A DNA stretch of 46,845 bases from a bacterium (GTDB lineage: Bacteria; Elusimicrobiota; Elusimicrobia; UBA1565; UBA9628), in the NCBI GenBank assembly GCA_021810245.1, contig JAJZJF010000008.1, forward strand, positions 1 to 46,845, read 5' to 3'. The translations under genes and the position numbers were made by a program. Of the stretch, positions 25,098 through 35,657 are shown one piece after another; the stretch's first letter is position 1; each line of letters begins with the position of its first letter. Below the pieces are notes generated by a model. That model did not search any database. It was given only the letters and a program-made list of their open reading frames with translations, and had not been told where the DNA came from.

Positions 25098-25108
25098 GGG
25101 ACCGTCCC
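25098..25108. repeat. GGGAC-N-GTCCC palindrome, copy 3
   Basis: GGGACCGTCCC lies between the tRNA-Asn gene and its promoter, so it falls in the tRNA leader. It shares the 5+1+5 core with the two copies around 8766-8845 but lacks their long A/T arms. Confidence 0.55.
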
Positions 25109-25117
25109 TACCTTTTT

Positions 25118-25147
25118 ATTCTATCAGATGGCGAGAGGCTCGGTCAA
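25118..25147 (-). promoter_or_regulatory. Promoter of tRNA-Asn
   Basis: On the minus strand a -35 TTGACC (25147-25142), an 18-base spacer and a -10 TAGAAT (25123-25118) precede the tRNA. The -35 overlaps the end of the prepilin peptidase gene. Start of transcription near 25110 gives a leader of about 35 bases containing the GGGAC palindrome. Confidence 0.6.
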
Positions 25148-25938
25148 AATCGAAAAGGAAATCCAAAGGGCAGGATATAGAATAAATTAAAAATCGCCGC
25201 GGCGCTCAAAAAAGGCCCGAAGGGAATTGGGTCAGAGCGCGTGACCTTGCCCCTGATAATGAGGGCAATGCCGTAGAATGTTCCCAAAAGAGAGCCGATC
25301 ATTAAACAATTAAACGCCCCCAAGGCGCCGGATAAAGATCCGACCGCGGCCAGAAGTTTAATATCTCCTCCTCCCAGCGCTTCTTTTTTAAATATCTTTT
25401 CGCCTATCCAGGCGATAGCGGCGCAAATGAGAAAGCCTGCCAGGGCGCCTCTAAAACTAATCCATAATTTCATCCACCAGGCGGCTTTTCCAAACAAGGG
25501 ATTAAAGGGAGACGATAAAAACCCCAAGACGACGAGTCCCAGGGATAAAATGTCGGGAATTAAAAAAGTCTCAAAATCGATAAGAGAAATCGCTGTTAAA
25601 GCGGAAGAGAAAATCAAGGTCGAAATAAACCATATGGGGGCCGCTTTCCAACGCTGCCAAAGCGCGACCGATAAGATTCCTAGTCCGATCTCAATAGCCG
25701 GATAGCGCGGCGAAATAAATCCATGGCAGTGGCGGCAATGGGCTTTGAGGATGAGATAGCTAAACACCGGAACGTTGTCATAGAAAGCGATAGGGTGTCC
25801 GCATTGAGGACAATGGGAAGCTGGGAAAACGGGAGATTCTTCCTTGGGGAGGCGGTAAATCAGAACATTGGTGAAACTGCCGACAATAAGACCCAAGATA
25901 AAAACAAACAAATTGGGAAACCATTCTTGAGAAATCAT
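25144..25938 (-). CDS. pilD: Prepilin peptidase / N-methyltransferase (type IV)
   Basis: 264 residues of the A24 aspartic protease family, which cuts and N-methylates type IV prepilins and type II secretion pseudopilins at the inner membrane. The N-terminal methylase region has GSFTNVLIYRLP and the two CxxC pairs (CPQCG, CRHC; about 43-72). Catalytic aspartates are in FLIPDILSLG (about 125) and the GxGD-type GGGDIKLL (about 191). About eight hydrophobic helices are visible. It overlaps lptB by 4 bases and ends the long Kdo/Lpt operon; no pilin gene is in the window. Confidence 0.93.
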   Translation of the reverse strand: MISQEWFPNLFVFILGLIVGSFTNVLIYRLPKEESPVFPASHCPQCGHPIAFYDNVPVFSYLILKAHCRHCHGFISPRYPAIEIGLGILSVALWQRWKAAPIWFISTLIFSSALTAISLIDFETFLIPDILSLGLVVLGFLSSPFNPLFGKAAWWMKLWISFRGALAGFLICAAIAWIGEKIFKKEALGGGDIKLLAAVGSLSGALGAFNCLMIGSLLGTFYGIALIIRGKVTRSDPIPFGPFLSAAAIFNLFYILPFGFPFRF

Positions 25939-26654
25939 ATTTTGAAATCTTCTCCTAGATAGAGGCGGCGGGCCTCGGGGTCATTTAAGAGCTTGTCGGA
26001 ACTTCCATCGACTAAAATTTTTCCATCGTAGATGAGATAGGCTCTTTCGATGATGGGGAGGGTTTCCCGAACGTTATGATCAGTGATCAAAACCCCGATG
26101 CCTTGGTTTTTAAGCTTGGTGATGATGGATTTTAGTTCTGAAACCGTAATGGGGTCGATTCCCACAAAGGGCTCGTCAAGCAAAATTAATTTTGGATTTG
26201 AAATCATGGCGCGGGCGACTTCTAAACGCCTTTTCTCGCCGCCCGACAATGAAGAAGCCAGCTGCTTTCGGCGCGGCCATAAGCCGAACTCATCAAGAAG
26301 TTCTTTAGTGCGGCGCAATTGCTCAATGCGGCTTTTGGATATTCTCTCTAAAATCGCGCGCAAATTTTCCTCGACCGTCAGCCCCCGAAAAATAGTCGGC
26401 TCTTGGGCGAGATAACTGAGGCCCTTTCTTGAGCGCAGATACATCGGCAGCTTGGTCACGTCTTCATCGTCGATCATGATGCGGCCCGCGTTGGGGCGAA
26501 TAAAACCGGCAAGACTGTAAAAAGTTGTCGTTTTTCCGGCCCCATTGGGGCCCAGAAGGCCCACGATTTCGCCGGATTGGACATAGAGAGAAACTCCCTT
26601 GACAACTTCTCTTTCTCCGTATTTTTTGCGGATATTGTCGGCGGCCAGTTTCAT
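25935..26654 (-). CDS. lptB: LPS export ABC transporter ATP-binding protein LptB
   Basis: 239 residues from ATG 26654, matching the family (about 240); an open extension upstream was rejected because this ATG overlaps the lptA stop (ATGA) and opens with the family start MKLAADNIRKKYG. Walker A GPNGAGKTT (about 37-45), signature LSGGEKRRLEVA (about 138-149), Walker B LILLDEPFVGIDP and the switch LITDHNVRET are all present. LptB powers lifting of LPS from the inner membrane with LptF and LptG, whose genes are not in this window. Confidence 0.95.
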   Translation of the reverse strand: MKLAADNIRKKYGEREVVKGVSLYVQSGEIVGLLGPNGAGKTTTFYSLAGFIRPNAGRIMIDDEDVTKLPMYLRSRKGLSYLAQEPTIFRGLTVEENLRAILERISKSRIEQLRRTKELLDEFGLWPRRKQLASSLSGGEKRRLEVARAMISNPKLILLDEPFVGIDPITVSELKSIITKLKNQGIGVLITDHNVRETLPIIERAYLIYDGKILVDGSSDKLLNDPEARRLYLGEDFKI

Positions 26655-27445
26655 TTTTTTGATTTCCCTTTGCCTGGTTTTGTTTTTTTCTTTTTGCGCT
26701 TTTTTGAATTTTTGAAAACCATCCATCCCCGCGCGTGGCCAAGCGCGATATAGCGGCTTTCCCCGCAAACATCGCTTCCATCAGAGCCTTCCTGACTTGA
26801 AGGGTGGGGCTCGAACATTTTAAGCTCATTGGCCTTGACCGCTCCGGTCCAATCCTTGGGGGCTTGGCGAAATTTGACGGCCACAGGCCGGCTTCCGCTT
26901 AAAGTGACGCGACGAAGCGAACACCCGGGCTTATCTCCGGGGTTTTCCAAAATAACGCTTTTATCCGACCAGCTTTCGGTTTGTAAATTTTGGGCGTGGA
27001 CATGCCCATTTAAAATCGTTTTTGAAGTCCCAACCCAGCTGACCTTATCGGCAGTCGCGTGCCCGGGGAATTCATTTAAAGGCTGGCGAATCAGAAGAAC
27101 TTGCTTTTGTTTTGCGCTGGGTTTTAGCCAACCCTTTTGAGTGGCTTGATTGTATCCGCCTCTGTCTCCGTAGGCCTTGAGGATGGTTCCGGAATCCTCG
27201 ATATGAGAGGCCTTGACATGGCCTTTAAAAAGCCAGTTTTGGAGGGCGTGGTCAAAGCGTGCCCAATTTGACCATATTTGATTTGGTCCCGAGTGGTAAT
27301 GGACGTTTCCGGAAAAATTTTCAATCGTGTCTTTGCCGCGTTTGACATCCCATTCTTTGCTGGTGACTACCGCTCCGACTACTTTTTCCGCGCAGGCTTT
27401 TTTAAAAGAAGGCAAGAGAAGAATGGCGAAAATCAATGTTTTCAT
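26651..27445 (-). CDS. lptA: LptA/OstA-type periplasmic LPS transport protein
   Basis: 264 residues with a signal peptide (about 1-19, ending KKACA) and OstA-like beta-jellyroll repeats: IENFSGNVHYHSGPNQIWSN (about 41-60), WLFKGHVKASHIEDSGTILKA, TADKVSWVGTSKTILNGHVHA. It is longer than E. coli LptA (185). The last 30 residues are extremely basic (SKKRKKKKTKPGKGKSKK), which is not usual for LptA. Position between lptC and lptB with 4-base overlaps on both sides supports the call. It forms the bridge for LPS across the periplasm. Confidence 0.82.
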   Translation of the reverse strand: MKTLIFAILLLPSFKKACAEKVVGAVVTSKEWDVKRGKDTIENFSGNVHYHSGPNQIWSNWARFDHALQNWLFKGHVKASHIEDSGTILKAYGDRGGYNQATQKGWLKPSAKQKQVLLIRQPLNEFPGHATADKVSWVGTSKTILNGHVHAQNLQTESWSDKSVILENPGDKPGCSLRRVTLSGSRPVAVKFRQAPKDWTGAVKANELKMFEPHPSSQEGSDGSDVCGESRYIALGHARGWMVFKNSKKRKKKKTKPGKGKSKK

Positions 27446-27972
27446 TGTTTGCCGGGAGAAGATTTCACGAAGCTTTGCTGATGAAAAATCTTGATTTGAG
27501 ACAGATCTTCAGAAGCTTTCAGTCCCTGACCGTAGGTCGTCCCTGAGGGGCGCACGACCTTTACTTTCCTTTGAGTCAAAAACTGGTGTTGGGCCGCGGA
27601 ATAAAAAAGCTGTGAGGTGTAGAGCTGATTATTATCGCTTAAAGAGACGGCGACGACATCGCTGGACAAAACTACGTCATGGGTTTCGGTTTGGACGACC
27701 CCGGTTTTAGATTTGACCTTGGTGTCGGGGAGGTTATTCTTATAAAACAGCATATGGGGATTGGTCAGATAAGCCTTGTTTTTCTCTTCCGCTAAAATCG
27801 CGCGGTCGGCGATTAAATGCCATATCTTTGTGTTGAGATCCGATTGGTCCATCACAAAATTACTCATAATTTGGCGCGGCTCTTGCTCGATGGCATCTTT
27901 CTGTTTCTTGCATGCCGATGAAAAACAGAACGGAATTAAAAATAAAAAAGCGCCGAAGCCCTTTCGGATCAC
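27442..27972 (-). CDS. lptC: LptC-like LPS transport protein, apparent lipoprotein
   Basis: 176 residues. The N-terminus has a lipobox (FSSAC, Cys about 21), so it appears lipid-anchored, whereas E. coli LptC has an uncleaved transmembrane helix. The body matches the LptC/OstA fold: IWHLIADRAILAEEKNKAYL (about 50-69), LTNPHMLFYKNN, KTGVVQTETHDVVLSSDVVA and GTTYGQGLKASEDLSQI. Gene order (before lptA and lptB, 4-base overlaps) supports it. It passes LPS from the LptBFG transporter to LptA. Confidence 0.82.
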   Translation of the reverse strand: MIRKGFGAFLFLIPFCFSSACKKQKDAIEQEPRQIMSNFVMDQSDLNTKIWHLIADRAILAEEKNKAYLTNPHMLFYKNNLPDTKVKSKTGVVQTETHDVVLSSDVVAVSLSDNNQLYTSQLFYSAAQHQFLTQRKVKVVRPSGTTYGQGLKASEDLSQIKIFHQQSFVKSSPGKQ

Positions 27973-28309
27973 GGATGAGAGGGAGGCGGCGAAGGCATTG
28001 GAGACGCAGTAGGCGCTGGAGAAGACTCTGGAGGAGGAGTTAATTGGTCTTCTTCAAGATATTTGGGCCCCTTGCGGAGCCAAGGCGTCACCTCAATAGG
28101 GATCTTTCGGATATCGTAGGGCCTGGGAAGCTGCTTGAGAAGAAATGTCACCGTGTAATAAAAGGCGGTGACGCAAACATAGATAATCCCAAGGGTTTTT
28201 AAATGCCATTTCGCGTCCGGAAACCAGGCGGGCGGCAAGGACATTTCCCGCCCGCATTTCTTGCAGACCTTGGCCTTGTCTTTATTGTCATGATTACAGT
28301 TCGGGCATT

Positions 28310-28313
<4 letters not shown>
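27969..28313 (-). CDS. Small zinc-ribbon membrane protein in the Kdo/Lpt operon
   Basis: This 114-residue protein opens with a zinc ribbon (MKCPNCNHDNKDKAKVCKKCG), then has one transmembrane helix (about 43-60, GIIYVCVTAFYYTVTFLL) and a Pro/Ser/Thr-rich tail (PPPESSPAPTASPMPSPPP). It overlaps kdsA and lptC by 4 bases each, so it is translated with LPS genes. I do not recognise a named family; a regulatory or scaffold role in LPS biogenesis is only suggested by position. Confidence 0.7.
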
Positions 28314-31521
<3,208 letters not shown>

Positions 31522-31525
<4 letters not shown>

Positions 31526-32526
31526 GGGATAATACTCTCGATTTCTTCTATCGTTGTAGTCGCGGTCCCTAGTTTCCCGACGACGATGCCTGCCGCGTAG
31601 TTGGAAAGCAGAGCGGCCTCGGTCATTGAGGCGCCGCTGGCCAAGGCCAGGGTCAGGGTCGCAATGACGGTGTCTCCGGCTCCGCTGACATCAAAAACTT
31701 CGCGGGCTTGAGCCGGAACATGAACGGTGGATTTTGATTTTTGAAAAAGGCTCATGCCTTCAGGACCTCGCGTAATTAAAGCTGAATCGGAGTTAAGGGT
31801 TCTAATGATATCGCGACCGAGTTTTTCTAGTTCTTCTTCTCCGGGTTTTGGAACGCGCCGCATGCCGTTCCAGGCTTCGTGCAGATTGGGCGTGACGCAG
31901 GTCACTTGGCGATATCTTTTGAAATGCTCGATTTTAGGATCAACGATGACGGGAATCTGGGCCCGGCGCGAAAGAGAGATGGCGGTTTTAAGAATTTTCG
32001 GGGTCAAAACCCCCTTGCCGTAATCCGACAAAATGACCGCCTCGGATCTTTTAATTCCGGATTGAATTTGAGATAAAATCAAGGCTTCGGTTTTTCCCGA
32101 CACCGGAGAAACGGATTCTCGGTCATAGCGCACGACCTGTTGCCTTTCGGCGACCACGCGGCATTTTTGGGAGGTGACCCGCGCGGGATCTTTAACAATC
32201 CCCGTAGTCCCGATTTTTGAGCTTGCGAAATGAGATTGGAGTTCAACTCCGGAAGAGTCTTCTCCAATGACGCCGATGATCTCGACTTTGGCCAAAAGAG
32301 TGGCGAGATTGGACGCGACATTTCCAGAGCCTCCGGGGACAAAAGATTCTTCTTTAACCTGGACGATAGGCACCGGAGCTTCGGGTGAGAGGCGGCTGAC
32401 GCTCCCGCGAATATAATGGTCCAGCATCACATCGCCGATGACCAAAATACGGCGATCCTTGAATCGTCGGGGAATTTGTTTAAGCTTACGTCTCTCCTCA
32501 AGCGAGGGGAACATTTCGGATTTCAT
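31522..32526 (-). CDS. hldA: D-glycero-beta-D-manno-heptose-7-phosphate kinase (RfaE domain I)
   Basis: 334 residues, the kinase half only; the adenylyltransferase half of HldE is missing, so the ADP-transfer step must be encoded elsewhere. A PfkB-family sugar kinase: VIGDVMLDHYIRGSVSRLSP (about 30-49), EAPVPIV, VPGGSGNVASNLATL (about 67-81), ILSDYGKGVLTP and the catalytic DVSGAGDTVIATL (about 281-293). It phosphorylates heptose-7-phosphate for the LPS inner core. It begins the nine-gene overlapping run and lies 32 bases after tonB. Confidence 0.92.
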
Positions 32527-32558
32527 TGTATCATTTTCCTTGCTCGAATCGCCTGGAA

Positions 32559-33239
32559 TTAATCGCCATCGTCGGCCCCAATTTTAAAGGAGATAGCTTG
32601 ACGGATTTTAACCGCGACGGGCTTGTCACCAACATAAGCTGGGGTAAAGCGAAGGAGTTTTGCGGCTTTGATGGCTGCCGCGTCAAAATCGGAACCTCCG
32701 GATTTGACGAGGTTTACGCCGACGACATGTCCAGAGGAGTCCAAATGGATATCTAAGACGACGGTGGATTCAATATGCTTAAGCCGCGCCTGTTCCGGGT
32801 AGAATTTTTTGAGCAGCGCCTGAAGCTGATTGAGATTAACCAGTTGGGGATACCTTGAGACTTGAAGGCCGGTTCCGGAAGAGGCAGGGCCGGACCCTGA
32901 GCTCTTTGCGGCTAAAGGGTTAGGGTGGGGCTGGGGAATTTCCGCCGGAGCTGATTGCGTCTTTATCGCCGGAAGAGGCTTTTGTTGGGGAGATGGCTTG
33001 ACCCATTCCTTTTTGGGAATGGGTTTGGCCGCGGCATGAGGCGTTCCCGATTTTTTTAAAGGTCCCAAAGACACAGTTGAGGTCAGATCAATTTCCATCG
33101 TCGGTTTTTCCGCTGGCATCCAAGAGATTTTTCCCAAATTAAATAAAATTAAGTGGAACAAAAAAGACAAAGCCAGCATTTTCCACAGCAGGGTATCCTC
33201 ATCCCAAAAATGGGATTTGAAATCGCGCAAAAGGGGCAT
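32559..33239 (-). CDS. tonB: TonB-family energy transducer
   Basis: 226 residues. A single N-terminal helix (about 21-38) carries Ser25 and His29 with the spacing of the S-x-x-x-H motif that couples TonB to ExbB/ExbD. A Pro/Lys-rich periplasmic linker (about 60-115) follows. The C-terminal TonB domain (about 140-222) shows LKHIESTVVLDIHLDSSGHV and FDAAAIKAAKLLRFTPAYVG. It links the proton-driven ExbBD motor to the outer-membrane receptor encoded upstream. A 283-bp MITE-like element separates it from exbD; before that insertion its ATG would have lain one base after the exbD stop. Confidence 0.92.
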   Translation of the reverse strand: MPLLRDFKSHFWDEDTLLWKMLALSFLFHLILFNLGKISWMPAEKPTMEIDLTSTVSLGPLKKSGTPHAAAKPIPKKEWVKPSPQQKPLPAIKTQSAPAEIPQPHPNPLAAKSSGSGPASSGTGLQVSRYPQLVNLNQLQALLKKFYPEQARLKHIESTVVLDIHLDSSGHVVGVNLVKSGGSDFDAAAIKAAKLLRFTPAYVGDKPVAVKIRQAISFKIGADDGD

Positions 33240-33244
33240 TTTAC

Positions 33245-33533
33245 TTAGGCTCTGTGACAGAATAATATGGACATTTGGAGGCCCAGTGTTGCGACAATTT
33301 CGAGGCGCGACGAACGAGCATAGCTTAAGCTATGTGAATGAGAAGCAACGAAGAAATTGGCCGACAATGGGCCTCCCCTCAAGCGTTCTGTGTTCGAGAG
33401 GGGCCGCGCGCTTTCGGGCTGCAACTTCGTCGTTCGTCGCTCACATAGACTCGCTATGCTCGCTCCTCTCTCCTCGTTTTGCTCCAAAATCGCGCGGCCA
33501 AATTTGTTCATATTATTCTGTCACAGAGCCTTA
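33245..33533. mobile_element. MITE-like element (283 bp) with TTA target duplication, between exbD and tonB
   Basis: The element at 33248-33530 is bounded by 22-bp perfect inverted repeats (GGCTCTGTGACAGAATAATA and two more bases; 33248-33269 and 33509-33530). It is flanked by direct TTA at 33245-33247 and 33531-33533. Inside are further imperfect inverted arms, e.g. GAGCATAGC...CTATGTGA on the left against its complement near 33435-33465, and a 16-bp palindrome CATAGCTTAAGCTATG at 33319-33334, so much of it can fold back on itself. Reading frames of 88-105 codons within it are side effects of the repeats. It encodes no transposase. Three-base TNA duplications occur in some IS5-type groups, but the family is not assigned. 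Confidence 0.88.
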
Positions 33534-33928
33534 GGTTCGACTTCGGTGGCGACCTTAGAAATTCCGGCGCCTTTGAGCAAATCAAGCAAGTGGGCGACAT
33601 CGCCCCAGGAAACTTGCTTATCCGCGCCTAAGGTCACCTTGACATTTGGGTCGGCGTGAGCCATCTGCCCGAGATTGAGCGCGAGCTCTTCGGGAGTGAC
33701 CTTGACCTGGTTTAAGCGGAGAGTTTTATCGGCTGAAAGAGTGACATGCTGGCTGGGGGTCGGGGTTTCCTGTGAATGAGCCACGCGAGGCAAGCTCAGG
33801 TTTAAAGAACGGTGGGCGATTAAATGCGCGGTGGCCATGAAAATGATCAACAAGACCAAGACGATGTCGACTAAGGGAGTGACGTTGATTCCGGTAATCG
33901 ACTCTTCGTTTTCCGTTATTCCAGCCAT
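33521..33928 (-). CDS. exbD: ExbD/TolR-family proton channel subunit (3' end rewritten by MITE)
   Basis: 135 residues. One transmembrane helix (about 13-36) carries the essential Asp in NVTPLVDIVLVLLIIFMATA, followed by a periplasmic ExbD domain (LSADKTLRLNQVKVTPEELA, VTLGADKQVSWGDVAHLLDL). The last two codons and the TGA stop (EPK-AL-stop) lie in the terminal repeat of the MITE. Without the element the frame would end EPK-TAA. Overlaps exbB by one base. It forms the proton-driven motor with ExbB. Confidence 0.92.
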   Translation of the reverse strand: MAGITENEESITGINVTPLVDIVLVLLIIFMATAHLIAHRSLNLSLPRVAHSQETPTPSQHVTLSADKTLRLNQVKVTPEELALNLGQMAHADPNVKVTLGADKQVSWGDVAHLLDLLKGAGISKVATEVEPKAL

Positions 33929-34548
33929 TATTTGTCAGCGACGTTTAAAATGAATTGTTTTCCGAATTGATCGGCGTCTATTAAGATATCCTTGATTTTT
34001 TTCTGGATGTAATTGTAAGACGCGACGCAGGGAAGGGCCACCATGATGCCGACCGCGGTCGCAACCAAGGCTTCAGCCAATCCCGCCATGACGACTTGGG
34101 GCCCTTGACCGGCGGAGATGGCGAGACTTTGGAAGGCGTGAATAACGCCCAGAACCGTTCCCAAAAGCCCGATGAAAGGGGCATTATTTCCCAAAGTGCC
34201 TAGGATGAGGACGCGTTTTTCGAGCCTGCGTTTTTGAAGGGTTAGCCCAGTCTCAAGGCGTTCATTGAGAATTTCTCGTCCGCGAGAGGCGTGTTCGATC
34301 AGATCCTCGATTAAGGGGTAAAGGACCGATTCCGGTTTTAAAATTTCAAGAATTGTCTTTGGCTGTTGAGACTCTAGTTTCTGATCTAGTTGTGGAAGGA
34401 TTTCTTTTTGGTAACGTTCTTGGCGCAAGATGACGACGATTCTTTCCAAGATGACCCCGGCGGAGAGAATGGAAAATCCCAAGAGAAGATAAATAACCCA
34501 ATTTCCTCCGGAGGCGGCCAGCGACTGCAAAAATTCAAGATGACCCAT
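33928..34548 (-). CDS. exbB: ExbB/TolQ/MotA-family proton channel
   Basis: 206 residues with three transmembrane helices (about 16-36, 115-140, 155-180). Family motifs: LLGFSILSAGVILERIVVIL (about 21-40), NNAPFIGLLGTVLGVIHAF (about 121-139) and LAEALVATAVGIMVALPCV (about 158-176). It forms the pentameric motor core that powers TonB. It is 26 bases downstream of the beta-propeller gene and overlaps exbD by one base. Linkage to tonB and a TonB receptor favours ExbB over TolQ. Confidence 0.93.
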   Translation of the reverse strand: MGHLEFLQSLAASGGNWVIYLLLGFSILSAGVILERIVVILRQERYQKEILPQLDQKLESQQPKTILEILKPESVLYPLIEDLIEHASRGREILNERLETGLTLQKRRLEKRVLILGTLGNNAPFIGLLGTVLGVIHAFQSLAISAGQGPQVVMAGLAEALVATAVGIMVALPCVASYNYIQKKIKDILIDADQFGKQFILNVADK

Positions 34549-34574
34549 ATCCTCTCCTCAGTTCTGACATAATC

Positions 34575-35633
34575 TTACTCAATCGGGGTGTGTAAATCTT
34601 GGAAAAATAAAAGCCGGCCTTGTCGGGGATCGCAAATCCAAACCCCATCGTGATCGTCGACCGTCACGCAATGGGCCCCATGGGTTGTAGGCATGGTTTC
34701 TTCAACATAAAGTCCGCCATTTCCTAAGACATGAATGATCGCCATCGTTCCGCTGTTGGAGCCGGGCATATAAAGATGAGAGAGGATAGGATTATAAGCG
34801 ATGATATCCACTCCGCGGCCCGAGTGAACTTCTCCAAGGACTTTCCCTCTATGGGCGGCGTCTAAGGTCTCGGCTTTTCCTTCGGCGCAGCCGACAAAGA
34901 CAAATTGTTTTTTGGGATCCAAGGCTATCCCGTGAGAATTCACGCAATGATTAGGCCAGCGGGCGATTACCCTTTCCGATTTGAGATCGATTTCTAAAGT
35001 TTCGCTGGAGATTGAATTGGTGAAAGCCTTGCGGTTTCTATTGTCAATCACGAGGGATTCCGGGCCGTTTTCAATAGGGATGAACTTTAAGTGCTTAAGA
35101 GGGGGGTCTTTGCGAGGTTGAAGCAGAAAGATTTCGATGCGTTCATCCCGCGGCTCTGTGACCCAAACCTCATCGTTAAAAGACACGTAGCGGACATAGT
35201 CCGGCTCTCCCGCAAGCGGAACAGAGGCGAGAATTTTCCGCGATTTGGCTTCGATGAGGCTGAGTTTCATTGAGGTCCTATCGGTTGCGAAGATAAAGCG
35301 CTTGTTGGAATCAGCCGAGGTTACGCCCTCGCTGTGCCCGCCGTAATATTCCAGATGGACGCTAAATCCTTCAATCTCGGAAATGGCATGGCTTTGGGGA
35401 TTGACCAGAAATAGATCTCCCATGCGCCCCCCTGGAACCAACACTTCTTTGAGTTTAGGAGCAAACTGCATGTCGTCAAATCCAACGCCGGTGGTCGCGC
35501 CGGGAATGGGAATAGGAGCGACATGGCGCGGGCTTTCGTCATAACTAAATCCATCCGCAAAAGCGGCTTGAGGCAATATCCAAATAAAAAAGAAAAGGAT
35601 GCCCGCTTTTGAGCTTGGCCTTGATGGAATCAT
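34575..35633 (-). CDS. Exported YncE/YVTN-type beta-propeller protein
   Basis: 352 residues with a signal peptide (about 8-26, ending AAFA). Repeated propeller blades are visible: GPESLVIDNRNRKAFTNSIS (about 187-206), HGIALDPKKQFVFVGCAEGK (about 231-250), VDIIAYNPILSHLYMPGSNS (about 275-294) and GAHCVTVDDHDGVWICDPRQ (about 322-341). It contains three Cys. It lies between the TonB receptor and exbB, so it is probably periplasmic and works with uptake of the same substrate; which one is not visible. Confidence 0.78.
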   Translation of the reverse strand: MIPSRPSSKAGILFFFIWILPQAAFADGFSYDESPRHVAPIPIPGATTGVGFDDMQFAPKLKEVLVPGGRMGDLFLVNPQSHAISEIEGFSVHLEYYGGHSEGVTSADSNKRFIFATDRTSMKLSLIEAKSRKILASVPLAGEPDYVRYVSFNDEVWVTEPRDERIEIFLLQPRKDPPLKHLKFIPIENGPESLVIDNRNRKAFTNSISSETLEIDLKSERVIARWPNHCVNSHGIALDPKKQFVFVGCAEGKAETLDAAHRGKVLGEVHSGRGVDIIAYNPILSHLYMPGSNSGTMAIIHVLGNGGLYVEETMPTTHGAHCVTVDDHDGVWICDPRQGRLLFFQDLHTPIE

Positions 35634-35657
35634 TTTTACATTGTATCAATTGGATGA

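Noticed and set aside
24968-25180. 70-codon plus-strand frame across the tRNA
   Set aside because: It is the complement of tRNA-Asn and its promoter.
26655-26768. Longer N-terminus for LptB
   Set aside because: The extra 38 residues read the lptA tail in another frame; the ATG at 26654 has the ATGA overlap seen throughout the operon.
33245-33534. Overlapping 88-105 codon frames on both strands between tonB and exbD
   Set aside because: They coincide with the inverted-repeat element and translate to repeat-derived sequence without domain character.
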